Assembly (NCBI RefSeq): GCF_902459695.1
Contig: NZ_CABPRZ010000032.1
Location: forward strand, 1-64,000
Direction: 5' to 3'
DNA from: Pandoraea terrae
GTDB taxonomy: Bacteria > Pseudomonadota > Gammaproteobacteria > Burkholderiales > Burkholderiaceae
Length of the DNA: 64,000 bases
Shown here: in pieces, positions 18,082 through 28,295 of the stretch
Layout of the letters: every line of letters begins with the position of its first letter
Numbering within the stretch: the first letter of the stretch is position 1
The notes under the pieces: model-generated
The model's input: the letters and a program-made list of their open reading frames with translations, nothing else
Told to the model about the DNA's origin: nothing
The model's database searches: none
Translations under genes and position numbers: made by a program

Positions 18082-19089
18082 ATGATGACGCTGCCGCGCT
18101 TGTCCCCTGATGTTTTCCTGACTTTCGGCTTGCTGCTGATGTCGGCCGGCCTCCTCACGTTGGCCGGTGCGTTGTTGATGCGGATGTTCCGCCAGTTGCG
18201 CAGCGAACGTCAGATCGAGCAGGTGCTGGCGAACCGTCAGCAACAAGCGCTGCAGGCGATCGCCGGCGGCAACAGCGTTTCCGCCGCTTCGGATAACGCA
18301 GAGCCGGCACCGAAAGACCGGGGCTGGCGCGGACTTTTCGATCGAGCGGCGGCGCTGGGCAAGCGCTGGTCCGAGACGCGTGTCGGCCACTATCTGCTTG
18401 CGGACGAAGACCGCATCATCCTCGCGCAATGCGGCTACGACGACGCCCGCGCGCGCTCGTTGTTCATCTTCGTTCGCGTTGCAACCGCGCTGCTTCTGCC
18501 TGCGGCCGTCTGGGTATGGTTTCGCGGCAACGGCGATGTCGACACGGCGGTGCGCCTCATCGCGGGCTTCGGGCTCGGGCTGTTGTTGCCAAAATTCGCC
18601 ATTGCCCGGCGCGCCGCAAAGCGCTGCGAGGCGCTGGTCGGCGAACTGCCGCTGCTGATCGACCTGCTTCGCCTGTTGCAAGGCGTGGGGCTGTCGATGG
18701 ACCAGAGTCTGTACGTCATCGTCAGTGACTTTGGCGGCATCCTGCCGATCTTGTCGCGCGAGTTCGAGAGCGCCAACCGCCAATATTCGACCGGCCGCAG
18801 CCGCGAGCTGTCGCTGGCGCGACTGCGCGAAGTCTACGACAACGACGACCTGCGCGCCCTGGTCCGCCTGATCGTCCAGGTCGAGCGGCACGGCGGCGCG
18901 GTACAGGAACCGTTGGCGCAGTTCAGCGAACGGTTGCGCGAACAGCGCCGGCACACGATGAAGGAGCGTATCGGCAAGCTGACCGTCAAGATGACGCTGA
19001 CCATGATGCTGACGTTGCTGCCGGCGCTGCTGCTGGTGATCGCGGGTCCTGCGATCCTGTCGCTCATGCATTCGATGGAGAAAATGTAG
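18082..19089 (+). CDS. tadC: Tad inner-membrane platform protein TadC
   Basis: 335 residues. Same family and layout as TadB, shifted: an N-terminal TM (FLTFGLLLMSAGLLTLAGAL), a central TM pair around residues 128-165, the T2SSF domain (ELPLLIDLLRLLQGVGLSMDQSL...) and a C-terminal TM (MMLTLLPALLLVIAGPAIL). It follows tadB by seven bases and abuts tadD. Confidence 0.92.
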   Translation: MMTLPRLSPDVFLTFGLLLMSAGLLTLAGALLMRMFRQLRSERQIEQVLANRQQQALQAIAGGNSVSAASDNAEPAPKDRGWRGLFDRAAALGKRWSETRVGHYLLADEDRIILAQCGYDDARARSLFIFVRVATALLLPAAVWVWFRGNGDVDTAVRLIAGFGLGLLLPKFAIARRAAKRCEALVGELPLLIDLLRLLQGVGLSMDQSLYVIVSDFGGILPILSREFESANRQYSTGRSRELSLARLREVYDNDDLRALVRLIVQVERHGGAVQEPLAQFSERLREQRRHTMKERIGKLTVKMTLTMMLTLLPALLLVIAGPAILSLMHSMEKM

Positions 19090-19091
19090 TG

Positions 19092-20024
19092 ATGATTGGC
19101 ATCCCCCTGACATTCATGACGCGCGCGGCGGCGGCCCGCGTCGGCGCGACGGCGTTCCGGCGTGGCCGCCCGCCGTTTGCCTCGATGCTCGTCTCGACGC
19201 TCGTCGCGCTACTCGCTGCGTGCAGTTCGACGCAGACCGGCGGCTATGGCGCAGCGCCGTCGGCGGCCGATCTGATGCGCGCGGAGCAAGAAGCCGATGC
19301 ACAGGCCAGGAAACCGGATTCGAAGGATGTCTATCTTTCCCTGATCCGCCAGATGCAGGGGCAGGGCATGTACTTCGCGTCGCTCGCGCATATCGACGGG
19401 TACCGTCAACAGTTCGGCAGCACGCCCGATGTCGAATTGCTGCGCGCCGATGCGCTGCGCGAGACGGGCCAGCCGGCACAGGCCGAGGCCGCGTACCGGA
19501 AGTTGCTGGGCGGCGAGCAGGCCGGCGCAGCGTGGCACGGCATCGGCTTGCTCGCCGGCCTGCGCCATGCCTACGGCGATGCCGCGCAGGCGCTGAAGGA
19601 AGCGGTGCGGCTCGAGCCGACCGAAGCCCTGTACCTGAACGACCTCGGCTTCGCATTGCTCTGGTCGGGCGACGTGGGCGGCGCACGCGTGCCGATCGCA
19701 CAGGCGGCCGAGCTCGCGCCGACCAACCGAAAGGTCCTCGGCAACCTGGCAGTCTATCTGCTGGTCGCGGGCGAGCGCGGCCGCGCGGAGAAGGTGATGG
19801 CAGAAGCGCAGCTGCCGAAAACGACGCGTGACGCCATCGTGAAGCTGGCGGGGGAAATCGGACGGGCGCGCACGCGTGCGGCGGCGCCTGCCGCTGCACC
19901 CGCTGCGGCGCTCGCGCCGGCGATGCCTGCGCGCGACGACGCGGCGCAGCTGGCCACGGCGAGGGACGCCGGACGCTGGGATGTGCCAAAGACGATGTTG
20001 GACCGCTTCGCCAAGGCGCAGTGA
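19092..20024 (+). CDS. tadD: TadD-type TPR lipoprotein
   Basis: 310 residues from the ATG three bases after the tadC stop; a GTG overlapping that stop is also possible. A long basic N-region leads to the lipobox LAACSS near residue 38. Tetratricopeptide-like helices follow (DVELLRADALRETGQPAQAEAAYRKLL, ALKEAVRLEPTEALYLNDLGFAL), as in TadD, which acts as a pilotin or scaffold for the secretin. The C-terminal tail is Ala/Pro rich. Confidence 0.88.
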   Translation: MIGIPLTFMTRAAAARVGATAFRRGRPPFASMLVSTLVALLAACSSTQTGGYGAAPSAADLMRAEQEADAQARKPDSKDVYLSLIRQMQGQGMYFASLAHIDGYRQQFGSTPDVELLRADALRETGQPAQAEAAYRKLLGGEQAGAAWHGIGLLAGLRHAYGDAAQALKEAVRLEPTEALYLNDLGFALLWSGDVGGARVPIAQAAELAPTNRKVLGNLAVYLLVAGERGRAEKVMAEAQLPKTTRDAIVKLAGEIGRARTRAAAPAAAPAAALAPAMPARDDAAQLATARDAGRWDVPKTMLDRFAKAQ

Positions 20025-20095
20025 GACGGCCGGATGATGGCGTGTGATGTGATGGCCACCGTGCGATCGAAACCAGGCAAGGACAAGGAGAACCC

Positions 20096-20527
20096 ATGAT
20101 GCACGAAGATTCCTGCGAACCCACGGCGGCCAATCGGTCTTGCGCGCCGTCTGTCCTGCGTGCGTTGTGCGTGATGGCGATGTTCAGCGCGAGCGCGATG
20201 GCGATGGCGCAGGCGCAAGGCAGTGCGCCGTTGACGGTGCCGCGCGCGCAGACCCGCGATCTTCCGCTCGGCGAGCAGACGAGCGCGCTGCTGCGTCTGC
20301 AGGCGAGCGGCGATGTCGCCGGACCGGGCTTGCCGATATTGGGTGCCGAAGCGACGTGGGCCTACACCCGTTACATGGACAGCTTCAAATACCGGATTCC
20401 CGTGTTCTACGGCAACATGGTCGGCAACGGCGGCGGGAACAGCGGTGGCGGTGGCGGCGGCGACAGCAGCGGCGCGAGCCCTTCGACGGCGGGCGTCGCC
20501 ACTGCGGCAGCCTCGGCTACCCAGTGA
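20096..20527 (+). CDS. DUF3613 domain-containing secreted protein of the Tad locus
   Basis: 143 residues with AAGGAG just upstream. A signal peptide (ALCVMAMFSASAMAMAQAQ) precedes a short DUF3613 core: a QTSALLRLQASG helix and the WAYTRYMDSFKYRIPVFY motif. The C-terminus is a Gly/Ser-rich tail. Found in Tad loci of Burkholderiales between tadD and tadG; no experimental role is known to me. Confidence 0.85.
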   Translation: MMHEDSCEPTAANRSCAPSVLRALCVMAMFSASAMAMAQAQGSAPLTVPRAQTRDLPLGEQTSALLRLQASGDVAGPGLPILGAEATWAYTRYMDSFKYRIPVFYGNMVGNGGGNSGGGGGGDSSGASPSTAGVATAAASATQ

Positions 20528-20534
20528 CACGAAC

Positions 20535-22679
20535 ATGATGCCGCGCGCCCCGCGACCCGCCCGATTCATGCTGTCACGGCCAAGGCCATGGCTGGCGAGT
20601 CCGCTTGCCGGGCAGCGCGGGTCTGTGCCGATCGTGGCGCTGATTTTCGTGATCGTGGCGGTCATGCTGGGCATCGCACTGGACTTGGGCGTGGTGTTTT
20701 ACAAGCGGCGCGATTTGCAGAAGGCCGCCGACATGGCGGCGATTGCCGGCGCTCAGGGGCTGCCGGATTGCACGACGGTGGCCACGCTTGTGACCAACAG
20801 CCTGACCGCGAATCTTGGCGCAACGGAACTTGGCACGGCGACCGTCAGCGCGTCCTGCGGTCAATGGGCGATGGCTTCCAGCGGCACGAGCGGGACCTTT
20901 ACCCCGGACGGGGCGCTTGCGGCGGGGGCTGCGCGAGACTCGGTATCCGTCACGATCAGCGAGAACGTTGCATCGCTCCTGATGGGCACGCGCAATGTCG
21001 GGGCGACGGCAGTGGCGCAGAAGAAGGGCAAGTCGGCAACGTTTTCCGTTGGATCGGGGCTGTTGGCGCTGGATACGTCGAAAGGCTTGCTTGGGCCGTT
21101 GCTGACGTCGATCGGGGTGAATCCTGCGCTTTATGTCGGATATGGAAACCAGCTGGTGGGGGCGACCGTGACGCCGTCGGGACTGCTGCAGGCCTTGGGT
21201 ATTCCCGTTTCCGCCAATGTAACGGCGGCGTCGCTGAACTCGGTTGCCAAGATTCAGACGCTCACTGTCGGCCAGCTCCTGTCCGCGTCGTTGAGCGCGC
21301 TTCAGTCGCAGGGCAATGCGGCGCAGGCTTATGTCGGCGTGCTGTCGAATCTTGTCACCCTCATGGGGAGTTCGGCCGTACTCAATAATCACATCAGCTT
21401 GTTCGGCACAGCGACGACGCCGGGCGTGATTGCCGATATCAGTTCCGCCGGGACGACGGCGCTCAATGCCAACGTCAACGTGATGGACCTCATTTCGGCG
21501 GCAGTGGTCGCCGGGGTGCTGGATCCGGGCAATCCGCTGACGTCCAATGCGTTGACGGTGCCGGTGTCGTTGCCGGCGGTCACCTTGTATGGGCGCATCA
21601 TCGCGCCCCCCTCGATTGCCGTCGGCGATGTGGGCGCCAAGGCGACGACCGCCCAGGTCCGTCTGTATGCGCACATCAACCCGAACAGTATCCCGGCAAT
21701 CGGCACCATCCTGAGCGCGGTAGGGACTTCAGTCGACTTGCCGCTGATCATCGAGGTTGCCCAATCGACCGGCACCCTGACCGCGCTGTCGTGCACACCG
21801 CAGCGAAGCGCGACGATCGCAGTCAATTCGGGCACCGTCAATCTGTGCGTCGGCGTGTTTGCCAATGCGGCGTCGCTGACAAACAGCGCGAACAGTTGCA
21901 TATCGGCCAGCGACCTGAAAGGGCGGGCGACGATTGCGACGGTACTCGGAATTCCGCCGGCGGCTGGCATTCAAGTGAAGAGCCAGGTGATGCTGTCGCT
22001 GCTGGGCAATCAATCGTCGTTGACGTTCCCGGCGAATCCGCCTGCGCTACCGTACACACAGAGTACGTCGGCAACGGTCGATGTCAGTTCGCTGGTCAGC
22101 GCATTGCTGGGCGCGATCCTCAATGATATTTCCGTCAATACGTCGGCATCGATTGGATCGCAGACGGCGTCCACGGTCGGCAACTTGCTTGGCGCGGCGG
22201 GTCCGGGCTCGACAATGGGGGCCATTGTCTCGAACGTGACGACCTTCCTGACCAATGCGAGCACAGCGGTCAACGGTCTCGTGAGCGGGCTTGGCGGCAC
22301 GTTGGGCAGCCTGCTCACACTCAATATCGGGGGCGTCGTGACGGGGTTGGGCAATGTCGTGACCGGGCTGGTCGGCACGGCCGGCGCGCTCCTGACAGGC
22401 ATCGGCAGCGCCCTCGGCGGTCTCGTGTGCAATGCCGTCGGCATCTTTAACCCCACGGCCGGCGCGCAATGCCAGATTCCGCTGAACATCGGATCGACGG
22501 CCAACGCCGTCAACGCGGTCGTCGGCGTCGTGTTCGAAGTGCTGAAGCAGGTCTTCGATACCACGCTGAGTCCGCTGCTGAACAATCTCCTGAACACCCT
22601 GGGTATCAAACTCGGCATCACCGACGTGACGTTGATGAACATCAATTGCAACGCCGGAACAGTGCAACTCGTCTATTGA
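20535..22679 (+). CDS. tadG: TadG-like minor pilin / pilus-associated protein
   Basis: 714 residues from the ATG at 20535 (or the next codon, 20538). The N-terminus has the TadG signature, a basic leader, then [26 protein letters not shown] with a TM, and [20 protein letters not shown]. The rest is a long beta-rich Ser/Thr/Val/Gly region without a recognised domain. The last 150 residues contain GLG/GLV repeats ([26 protein letters not shown]) that resemble the Gly-rich lipoproteins upstream of the locus. Probably an exported pilus-associated protein. Confidence 0.85.
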   Translation: MMPRAPRPARFMLSRPRPWLASPLAGQRGSVPIVALIFVIVAVMLGIALDLGVVFYKRRDLQKAADMAAIAGAQGLPDCTTVATLVTNSLTANLGATELGTATVSASCGQWAMASSGTSGTFTPDGALAAGAARDSVSVTISENVASLLMGTRNVGATAVAQKKGKSATFSVGSGLLALDTSKGLLGPLLTSIGVNPALYVGYGNQLVGATVTPSGLLQALGIPVSANVTAASLNSVAKIQTLTVGQLLSASLSALQSQGNAAQAYVGVLSNLVTLMGSSAVLNNHISLFGTATTPGVIADISSAGTTALNANVNVMDLISAAVVAGVLDPGNPLTSNALTVPVSLPAVTLYGRIIAPPSIAVGDVGAKATTAQVRLYAHINPNSIPAIGTILSAVGTSVDLPLIIEVAQSTGTLTALSCTPQRSATIAVNSGTVNLCVGVFANAASLTNSANSCISASDLKGRATIATVLGIPPAAGIQVKSQVMLSLLGNQSSLTFPANPPALPYTQSTSATVDVSSLVSALLGAILNDISVNTSASIGSQTASTVGNLLGAAGPGSTMGAIVSNVTTFLTNASTAVNGLVSGLGGTLGSLLTLNIGGVVTGLGNVVTGLVGTAGALLTGIGSALGGLVCNAVGIFNPTAGAQCQIPLNIGSTANAVNAVVGVVFEVLKQVFDTTLSPLLNNLLNTLGIKLGITDVTLMNINCNAGTVQLVY

Positions 22680-22711
22680 CGCATCATAAGACCGCTTCGG
22701 CGGGGAAGAGC

Positions 22712-24154
22712 ATGAAAAGCAAGCCGTTACGTGAAGATTTGGATGTCTACGTGTGGGAGGGGAAGTCGGACATTGCCGATCGGGTGGCGCATTGCCTCGC
22801 GAGTTTCGACATCGAGGTGATCCGCGCGGACGGCGTGGACATTTCCCGTGATCGCACCAAGGCCCGCCCGTCCATCGCGGTGGTGAGCGTGTCTGTCATC
22901 GACAGCGGGCTCATCAATGCGCGCGAATGGCAAATGGGCCACGGCATGCCCGTGGTCTGGGTGGCGGCCGCGCCGCGCGAAAACGACCCCCGTGTTTACC
23001 CGCCCGAATATAGCAATATTCTGACACTGGACTTCACCGGAGCGGAACTGCGCACGCTCATCTTCAAGCTCGCCGGCGCCATCGCGGAGGCCGACAAACC
23101 GGTCCCGGAAAGCAATCTGCTCGTGGCCCACTCAAGCGCGATGCTCGGTCTGCTGTCCGAAGTCGATGCCTTCGCCGACTGCGACTCCAATGTGCTGATC
23201 CACGGCGAGACGGGCGTGGGCAAGGAGCGCATCGCCCGCCTGCTGCATGACAAGCACAGTCATTACGGCCAGGGCCCGTTCGTAGCCGTCAACTGCGGCG
23301 CCATCCCGGATGGCCTGTTCGAGTCTCATTTTTTCGGACACGCGAAGGGGGCTTTTACTGGCGCGCTGTATGCCCACAAGGGATATTTCGAGCAGGCCAA
23401 CGACGGCACATTATTTCTGGACGAAATCGGCGATTTGCCGTTATATCAACAGGTGAAGCTGTTGCGTGTGCTCGAAGACAGCGCGGTGACGCGTCTGGGA
23501 TCGGCACAGCCGATCAAGTTGGACTTCCGTCTGGTGGCGGCCACCAATAAAAATCTGAAAGTGATGGTGCGCGAGGAATTATTCCGCGCGGACATGTACT
23601 ATCGGTTGGCGGTGATCGAATTGCGCATTCCGAGCTTGGAAGAGCGCGGCGCGGTGGATAAAATTGCGGTCTTTCGCGCTTACCTCGCCAAGGCGGTGGG
23701 TGAGCCGGAGGTTGCGGCGCATGCGCCACAATGGCTGTTCGACAGGGTTGCAAATACCCAGTTTCCCGGTAATGTACGGGAGCTGCGCAATATTGCGGAG
23801 CGCGTAGGTATCATTTATCGGCAATTAGGTGCCTGGGATGAGCAGCGCATCCGTCAGATGTTCGATACACTGTCGGCTTTGCGTGGCAGCCCCCGAGGTG
23901 ACGAGGGGGCGCAGGGCGCTCAGGCGGAGTCGAGCGAGCGGGCGCGGTGGGACGTGGCCGAGCGTGCGAGGATCGTGACGGCGCTCGATGCGAACGGGTG
24001 GCGCAGGCAGGACACGGCCAATGCCTTGGGCATCAGCCGGAAAGTGTTGTGGGAAAAGATGCGCAAGTATCAGATTCTGGGCAACGAGTCCGAGGTGGCG
24101 AACGAGTTCGAGTCGTCCGGGGAGCGCGGGCCGGTGCCGGGTTTTGTCAAATAA
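22712..24154 (+). CDS. Sigma-54-dependent enhancer-binding transcriptional activator
   Basis: 480 residues. The N-terminal domain (about 1-135) resembles a degenerate receiver without an obvious phospho-acceptor Asp cluster. The AAA+ core has Walker A GETGVGKE (165-172), the sigma-54 contact loop GAFTGA (213-218), Walker [10 protein letters not shown] and an R-finger region. A Fis-type helix-turn-helix ([24 protein letters not shown]) closes the protein. Being the penultimate gene of the Tad locus, it is likely to activate the locus with RpoN. The target promoters are not established here. Confidence 0.93.
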   Translation: MKSKPLREDLDVYVWEGKSDIADRVAHCLASFDIEVIRADGVDISRDRTKARPSIAVVSVSVIDSGLINAREWQMGHGMPVVWVAAAPRENDPRVYPPEYSNILTLDFTGAELRTLIFKLAGAIAEADKPVPESNLLVAHSSAMLGLLSEVDAFADCDSNVLIHGETGVGKERIARLLHDKHSHYGQGPFVAVNCGAIPDGLFESHFFGHAKGAFTGALYAHKGYFEQANDGTLFLDEIGDLPLYQQVKLLRVLEDSAVTRLGSAQPIKLDFRLVAATNKNLKVMVREELFRADMYYRLAVIELRIPSLEERGAVDKIAVFRAYLAKAVGEPEVAAHAPQWLFDRVANTQFPGNVRELRNIAERVGIIYRQLGAWDEQRIRQMFDTLSALRGSPRGDEGAQGAQAESSERARWDVAERARIVTALDANGWRRQDTANALGISRKVLWEKMRKYQILGNESEVANEFESSGERGPVPGFVK

Positions 24155-24170
24155 CAGGAAAATAGATCAG

Positions 24171-24899
24171 ATGAAAGTGCGTGATTGCCGGGGGCGATTC
24201 TGGTTGAGCGTGGGGGCAGTGTGCGTGGCGGCGTGGGGATCTTCGGCGATGGCGGCCGATGCGGCGAAGGGGCCGGTGGATTCGGCCGTGCCTGGACAGA
24301 CCAACACGCTGCAACTGCCGAGCGGCAGCAACGCGGCGCCTCAGGTGTCGGGAACGATCCAGGAGCTGCGCGACCGTATCAAGAATCGGGAAGTCACGGA
24401 ACTGCGCACCACTTACAACGGCCGCTACGGCTCAAGTCTGTTGTTCTACCCGGCAGATATGAACTACTACGTGGCGCTTTTCCATGAAGGCCAGTTCTGG
24501 CGTGTGGTGAAGCTCCCGAATGAGAAGAAGGCCGAGGCGCTGTACGCCGACTTCGTCCGCCAGACGCAAACGCTGGCCGACGTCGAGATCCGCCGCATCA
24601 AGCTGGAAGCCCAGAAGGCGCTGATGGAGCGTCAACTGGCGGCGAGCGAGGCGCGCCTCAACGCGATCCAGAGCGACCTGGCGATCCAGCGCGAGCAGGA
24701 ACAGCAACTGGCGCAGAACCAGCAGGCCGTGCGTGAGCAGGCCGGGGCGCTGGAAACCGAGCGCAATGCAGCCCGGCTTCGCCTGGTTGACCTTCAGGGC
24801 CAGATTCGATCGCTGGAAAACGCGCAGAACAGCGCGGACTCCGATCTGATGCGTTCGGTCAAGGCCAGCAGCCACAAGCCTGCAAAGCGTCATCATTGA
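24171..24899 (+). CDS. DUF2968 domain-containing secreted coiled-coil protein
   Basis: 242 residues. Signal peptide ends near AMAAD. A DUF2968 domain (TIQELRDRIKNREVTELRTTYNGRYGSSL... YYVALFHEGQFWRVVK) is followed by a long coiled coil (about 120-225) rich in Gln, Glu and Arg. It follows the activator gene by 16 bases and is closed by a terminator, so it ends the Tad transcription unit. The role is unknown; the periplasmic location is inferred from the signal peptide. Confidence 0.87.
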   Translation: MKVRDCRGRFWLSVGAVCVAAWGSSAMAADAAKGPVDSAVPGQTNTLQLPSGSNAAPQVSGTIQELRDRIKNREVTELRTTYNGRYGSSLLFYPADMNYYVALFHEGQFWRVVKLPNEKKAEALYADFVRQTQTLADVEIRRIKLEAQKALMERQLAASEARLNAIQSDLAIQREQEQQLAQNQQAVREQAGALETERNAARLRLVDLQGQIRSLENAQNSADSDLMRSVKASSHKPAKRHH

Positions 24900-24920
24900 C
24901 GCCGTCGCTTCCCGGCGGAA

Positions 24921-24950
24921 GGGCCACCCGAGGGTAGGGTGGCCTTTTTG
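24921..24950 (+). terminator. Intrinsic terminator at the end of the Tad locus
   Basis: 8-bp GC-rich stem GGCCACCC / GGGTGGCC (24922-24944) with a seven-base loop, followed directly by TTTTTG. Confidence 0.88.
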
Positions 24951-25259
24951 TTACCCGCGCGCTGTTTGGCACGCGGTACACTCAATCCGTCGGGCTGTCG
25001 AGCGCGAATGGGGGCGTGTCGCGCAATTGCAACTGGCAAATCGGCGACGGCGCATACGCGTGTCGGGTGGGGCGCATGCCGGACGCCGCCAAACCCTAGC
25101 CGGACGGGTCGTGCGCCGCCGGGCGAACTATCCTGGCGATGTCCGGTTGCGGGAGGCGGGCGGACACTCAGGACACATCCGGACTGGCGACCGGCATCGC
25201 GCCCCGTTAGAATAGCGCACATTTGTGCAGCGCAATAAAGCGACTTCCCTACCTTATTT
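24951..25259. other. Intergenic region upstream of kup
   Basis: No gene seen. It should hold the kup promoter. A perfect inverted repeat GCACA-TT-TGTGC lies at 25217-25228, about 30 bases before the kup start, and is a candidate operator or leader hairpin. I found no convincing -35/-10 pair. Confidence 0.4.
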
Positions 25260-27155
25260 ATGACGCAAAACATACGACATGGGCATGGGCCTCAAGCCTT
25301 GCCCGCGCTCATGATCGCCGCAATCGGTGTGGTATTTGGCGACATCGGCACGAGTCCACTCTATGCGCTCAAGGAATGCTTCGACAAGGAGCATGGCATC
25401 CCGTTCAATAGCCAGGCGGTATTCGGCATCATCTCGCTGATTTTCTGGGCATTGGTGATTGTGGTCTCGCTCAAGTACGTGCTGTTCGTCATGCGCGCCG
25501 ACAACAAGGGCGAGGGCGGTGTTCTGGCGCTGATGGCGCTGAGCCTGCGCAGCGTGAAACACCAGGGCGGACGTGTGGCGACCACGCTGATGATGCTCGG
25601 GATGTTCGGCGCCTGCATGTTCTACGGCGACGCGGTGATTACGCCGGCCATTTCGGTGATGTCGGCGGTGGAGGGGCTGGAAATTGCGGCGCCATCGCTC
25701 ACGCGCTTCGTGCTGCCGATTACGATTGCGATCCTGATTGTCCTGTTTTCCATGCAGAAGTCGGGCACGGCCAAGGTCGGCCGGCTGTTCGGACCGGTGA
25801 TGGTGATCTGGTTCGTGATTCTCGGCGTGCTGGGCGTCTACAACATCTTTCGGGCCCCGGAAATCTTCCACGCGATCAACCCATACTACGCCATCGCGTT
25901 TATTCGAACCCATGCCCTGCAGGCCTATGTCGTGCTCGGCTCGGTATTCCTGGTGCTGACGGGCGCGGAAGCGCTCTACGCGGACATGGGGCACTTCGGC
26001 ATACGTCCGATCCGGTACGCATGGTCTTTGCTGGTGTTTCCGGCGCTCGTGCTGAATTACTTCGGCCAGGGTGCGCTGCTGCTCACGAACCCTGAGGCGA
26101 TCCAGAATCCGTTCTTTCTGATGGCGCCGGACTGGGCGCTGCTGCCGTTGGTGATCGTTGCCACGCTCGCGACCGTGATCGCCTCGCAGGCGGTGATTTC
26201 GGGAGCGTTCTCGCTGACGAGCCAGGCGATCCAGCTCGGCTACGTGCCGCGCATGAAAATCCAGCATACGTCCGATCGCGAGATTGGCCAGATCTACATG
26301 CCGGTGATCAACTGGATGTTGCTGCTGGTGATCATCTGGATCGTGCTCGGCTTCAAGTCGTCGAGCAATCTGGCGGCTGCGTACGGCATTGCCGTGACGA
26401 CCACCATGGTCATCACGACGATTCTGGCGTGCGTGGTCATGGTCAAGGTCTGGAACTGGAACAAGTTTCTGGTGGCGATGATCATCACCAGTTTCCTGGT
26501 GGTCGACTTCGCGTTCTTCGGCGCGAACCTGATCAAGGTCGAGGAGGGCGGCTGGCTGCCGCTGGCGCTGGGCGCATTCCTGTTCTTCATGCTGATGACG
26601 TGGCACAAGGGGCGTCAACTGCTGCGTGAGCGCACGGCTGCTGACGGGATTCCGCTGGCGCCGTTCCTGCAGGGGCTGCTGGCGCATCCGCCGCATCGCG
26701 TTGCCGGCACCGCGATCTATCTGACGGGCGGCAATACGCTGGTCCCGGTGAGCTTGCTGCACAACCTCAAGCACAACCGCATCCTGCACGAGCGCACGAT
26801 CTTCATGACCTTCCGCACGGTCGATGTCCCCTATGTGGATGACAATGCGCGCATCGAAATGAAGGACCACACCGGCGGATTGTTCAGCGTGGTGGCGACC
26901 TTCGGTTTCAACGAGACGCCGGACGTCAAGGAAGTGCTGACGCTGATGGAAGGCAAGTCGGACATGCACTTCGAACTGATGGACACGTCGTTCTTCCTGG
27001 CACGCGAGACCGTGGTGCCGACCAAGCTGCCGGGCATGTCGATCTGGCGCGAGCGGGTGTTCGCGTGGATGCACCAGAACGCGGCCAAGCCAACGGACTT
27101 CTTCTCGATCCCGGCCAACCGTGTGGTCGAGTTGGGCACGAAGATCGAGATTTGA
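25260..27155 (+). CDS. kup: Low-affinity potassium transporter Kup
   Basis: 631 residues, normal for the family. About twelve TM segments in the N-terminal 440 residues, with the Kup signature [17 protein letters not shown] at residues 23-39 and [12 protein letters not shown] after TM2. The last 170 residues form the cytoplasmic domain (GTAIYLTGG...[21 protein letters not shown]). It takes up K+ with protons. It is a single-gene unit; its 3' side is the site where the mobile island is inserted. Confidence 0.95.
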   Translation: MTQNIRHGHGPQALPALMIAAIGVVFGDIGTSPLYALKECFDKEHGIPFNSQAVFGIISLIFWALVIVVSLKYVLFVMRADNKGEGGVLALMALSLRSVKHQGGRVATTLMMLGMFGACMFYGDAVITPAISVMSAVEGLEIAAPSLTRFVLPITIAILIVLFSMQKSGTAKVGRLFGPVMVIWFVILGVLGVYNIFRAPEIFHAINPYYAIAFIRTHALQAYVVLGSVFLVLTGAEALYADMGHFGIRPIRYAWSLLVFPALVLNYFGQGALLLTNPEAIQNPFFLMAPDWALLPLVIVATLATVIASQAVISGAFSLTSQAIQLGYVPRMKIQHTSDREIGQIYMPVINWMLLLVIIWIVLGFKSSSNLAAAYGIAVTTTMVITTILACVVMVKVWNWNKFLVAMIITSFLVVDFAFFGANLIKVEEGGWLPLALGAFLFFMLMTWHKGRQLLRERTAADGIPLAPFLQGLLAHPPHRVAGTAIYLTGGNTLVPVSLLHNLKHNRILHERTIFMTFRTVDVPYVDDNARIEMKDHTGGLFSVVATFGFNETPDVKEVLTLMEGKSDMHFELMDTSFFLARETVVPTKLPGMSIWRERVFAWMHQNAAKPTDFFSIPANRVVELGTKIEI

Positions 27156-27194
27156 CGGAGGCGCGCCGGCCGATACGACAAGCGCCGCGTTGTT

Positions 27195-27330
27195 TGAACT
27201 GCACCCCGAAAGTTGGACATCAATCCAACCTTTGGGGTGTTTTTCATGACGAAATACAAAACGGAGTTCAAACGACGGCTAGTTCAGGAGTACCTGTCTG
27301 GCGCCGGTGGTGCCGGATTTCTGAGCAAGA
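27195..27330 (+). mobile_element. IS3-family (IS150-type) 5' end remnant
   Basis: TGAACTGCACCCC at 27195 followed by GAAAGTTGGA and its near-complement TCCAACCTTTGGGGTG looks like the terminal inverted repeat and leader of an IS150-group element. Immediately after it an ATG at 27246 opens an OrfA N-terminus (MTKYKTEFKRRLVQEYLSG). The similarity stops after about 28 residues and the rest of the transposase is missing. The following 150 bases (to 27481) hold no recognisable gene. Confidence 0.7.
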
Positions 27331-27481
27331 GGCCCGCCAGTGGGCCGATCCACGATCCAATATCTACCGGCCGAAATCGGTTCGATGCCGAGCAAAGCGG
27401 TGCAACCGCCTCGGTTTCGATACGCACCGTGCATGCCGGTTCCACGCCCGCCCGCCTGCTTTCAGAGGCTCAATGCTCGTG

Positions 27482-27748
27482 CTAGGTGTCCTTCCAGAAG
27501 CGTCGAGCACAGATTCGCCACAGCCGGATGAGCAAGATATAAACGACAACTGCCGTCACCAGTTGGCAGATCATCATCGTGGGAACTATGAGGTCGTTGG
27601 CATCTTGAATGCCTAGCTTGCCTGATAGGCCGTACCAGAACGTCAACTGATAATCTGGCACGGGGTAGATGTGAACATGCTTGATCGAATACAACCAAAT
27701 AAACAGAAAGAGCAGAATTTTATAGGCCCTACGGACAAGTGTTGCCAT
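27482..27748 (-). CDS. Small two-TM membrane protein, candidate immunity protein
   Basis: 88 residues, ATG preceded by GAGGTGA at a good distance. Two hydrophobic segments are visible: ILLFLFIWLYSI near residues 11-22 and LIVPTMMICQLVTAVVVYIL near 53-72, with a basic C-terminal tail. It overlaps the 3' end of the toxin gene upstream by 20 bases, the arrangement usual for effector-immunity pairs. No family recognised. The immunity role is inferred from gene order only. Unlike its two upstream neighbours the frame is intact. Confidence 0.65.
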   Translation of the reverse strand: MATLVRRAYKILLFLFIWLYSIKHVHIYPVPDYQLTFWYGLSGKLGIQDANDLIVPTMMICQLVTAVVVYILLIRLWRICARRFWKDT

Positions 27749-28246
27749 GCGTAATCACCTCAATGCAACCGTAGGCCATCAGTCCGGAATCGCGAGCGGG
27801 CACGCGACTAGTAGCAAGGAGTGCGCGGCGAATCGCCAAGTATTCCACGCGGCTAGATAGTGTGATGCAGCCTTGGGAAATGCCACTTCCGCCCAGTGGG
27901 TGAAGCCGAAAAAGACCTCGACGCACGCCGTTGATCCACGTTTGATCATCGATGCGGCCATCGTCCCGATAGAGCGCGAACCATTCTCGGTGATCGACAA
28001 AGCGCCTCGTAATGCTGGTGCCGAGATCCGTCATCCACTGGTAGGCTTTTGAAAAGTTGCCGCCCGTCGGACGGTCGACAATCCAGTATTTTCCTGCGGG
28101 TAGCGGCCCGCTATACGGGATTGCTGTGCATCCCCCCGGTTTCGATAAGCGCCATCCCCGGAGAACGCCAGATAGGTGCCGACGCCATTGATAACCAGCG
28201 GGGCCAGGGTCTCGTTATTGACCACAAACTTGCCGTATAACGCCAT
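27729..28246 (-). pseudogene. DUF2778 / Tlde1-type peptidoglycan-targeting toxin, frameshifted
   Basis: Joining two frames gives about 172 residues that read as one DUF2778 protein. The 5' frame runs MALYGKFVVNNETLAPL...YLAFSGDGAYRNRG, and the continuation in the other frame includes CTAIPYSGPLPAGKYWIVD, then the catalytic region FRLHPLGGSGISQGCITL with the His and Cys expected of an L,D-transpeptidase-like active site. The break is at a run of six C on the plus strand (28132-28137); seven would restore the frame. Tlde1 family toxins are type VI effectors acting on peptidoglycan tetrapeptides. It may be a true lesion, a phase-variable tract, or a sequencing error. Confidence 0.8.
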
Positions 28247-28295
28247 GAATCAGTTCCCGATGCTGTTGAGAAAAGGGGGCATGCCGCAGTGCCAA

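Noticed and set aside
25254-27074. 606-codon minus-strand frame opposite kup
   Set aside because: Antisense shadow with His/Arg-rich composition; Kup motifs are complete on the plus strand.
27330-27481. Possible further transposase or integrase fragments after the IS3 remnant
   Set aside because: Neither strand gives a recognisable segment; left as unassigned DNA.
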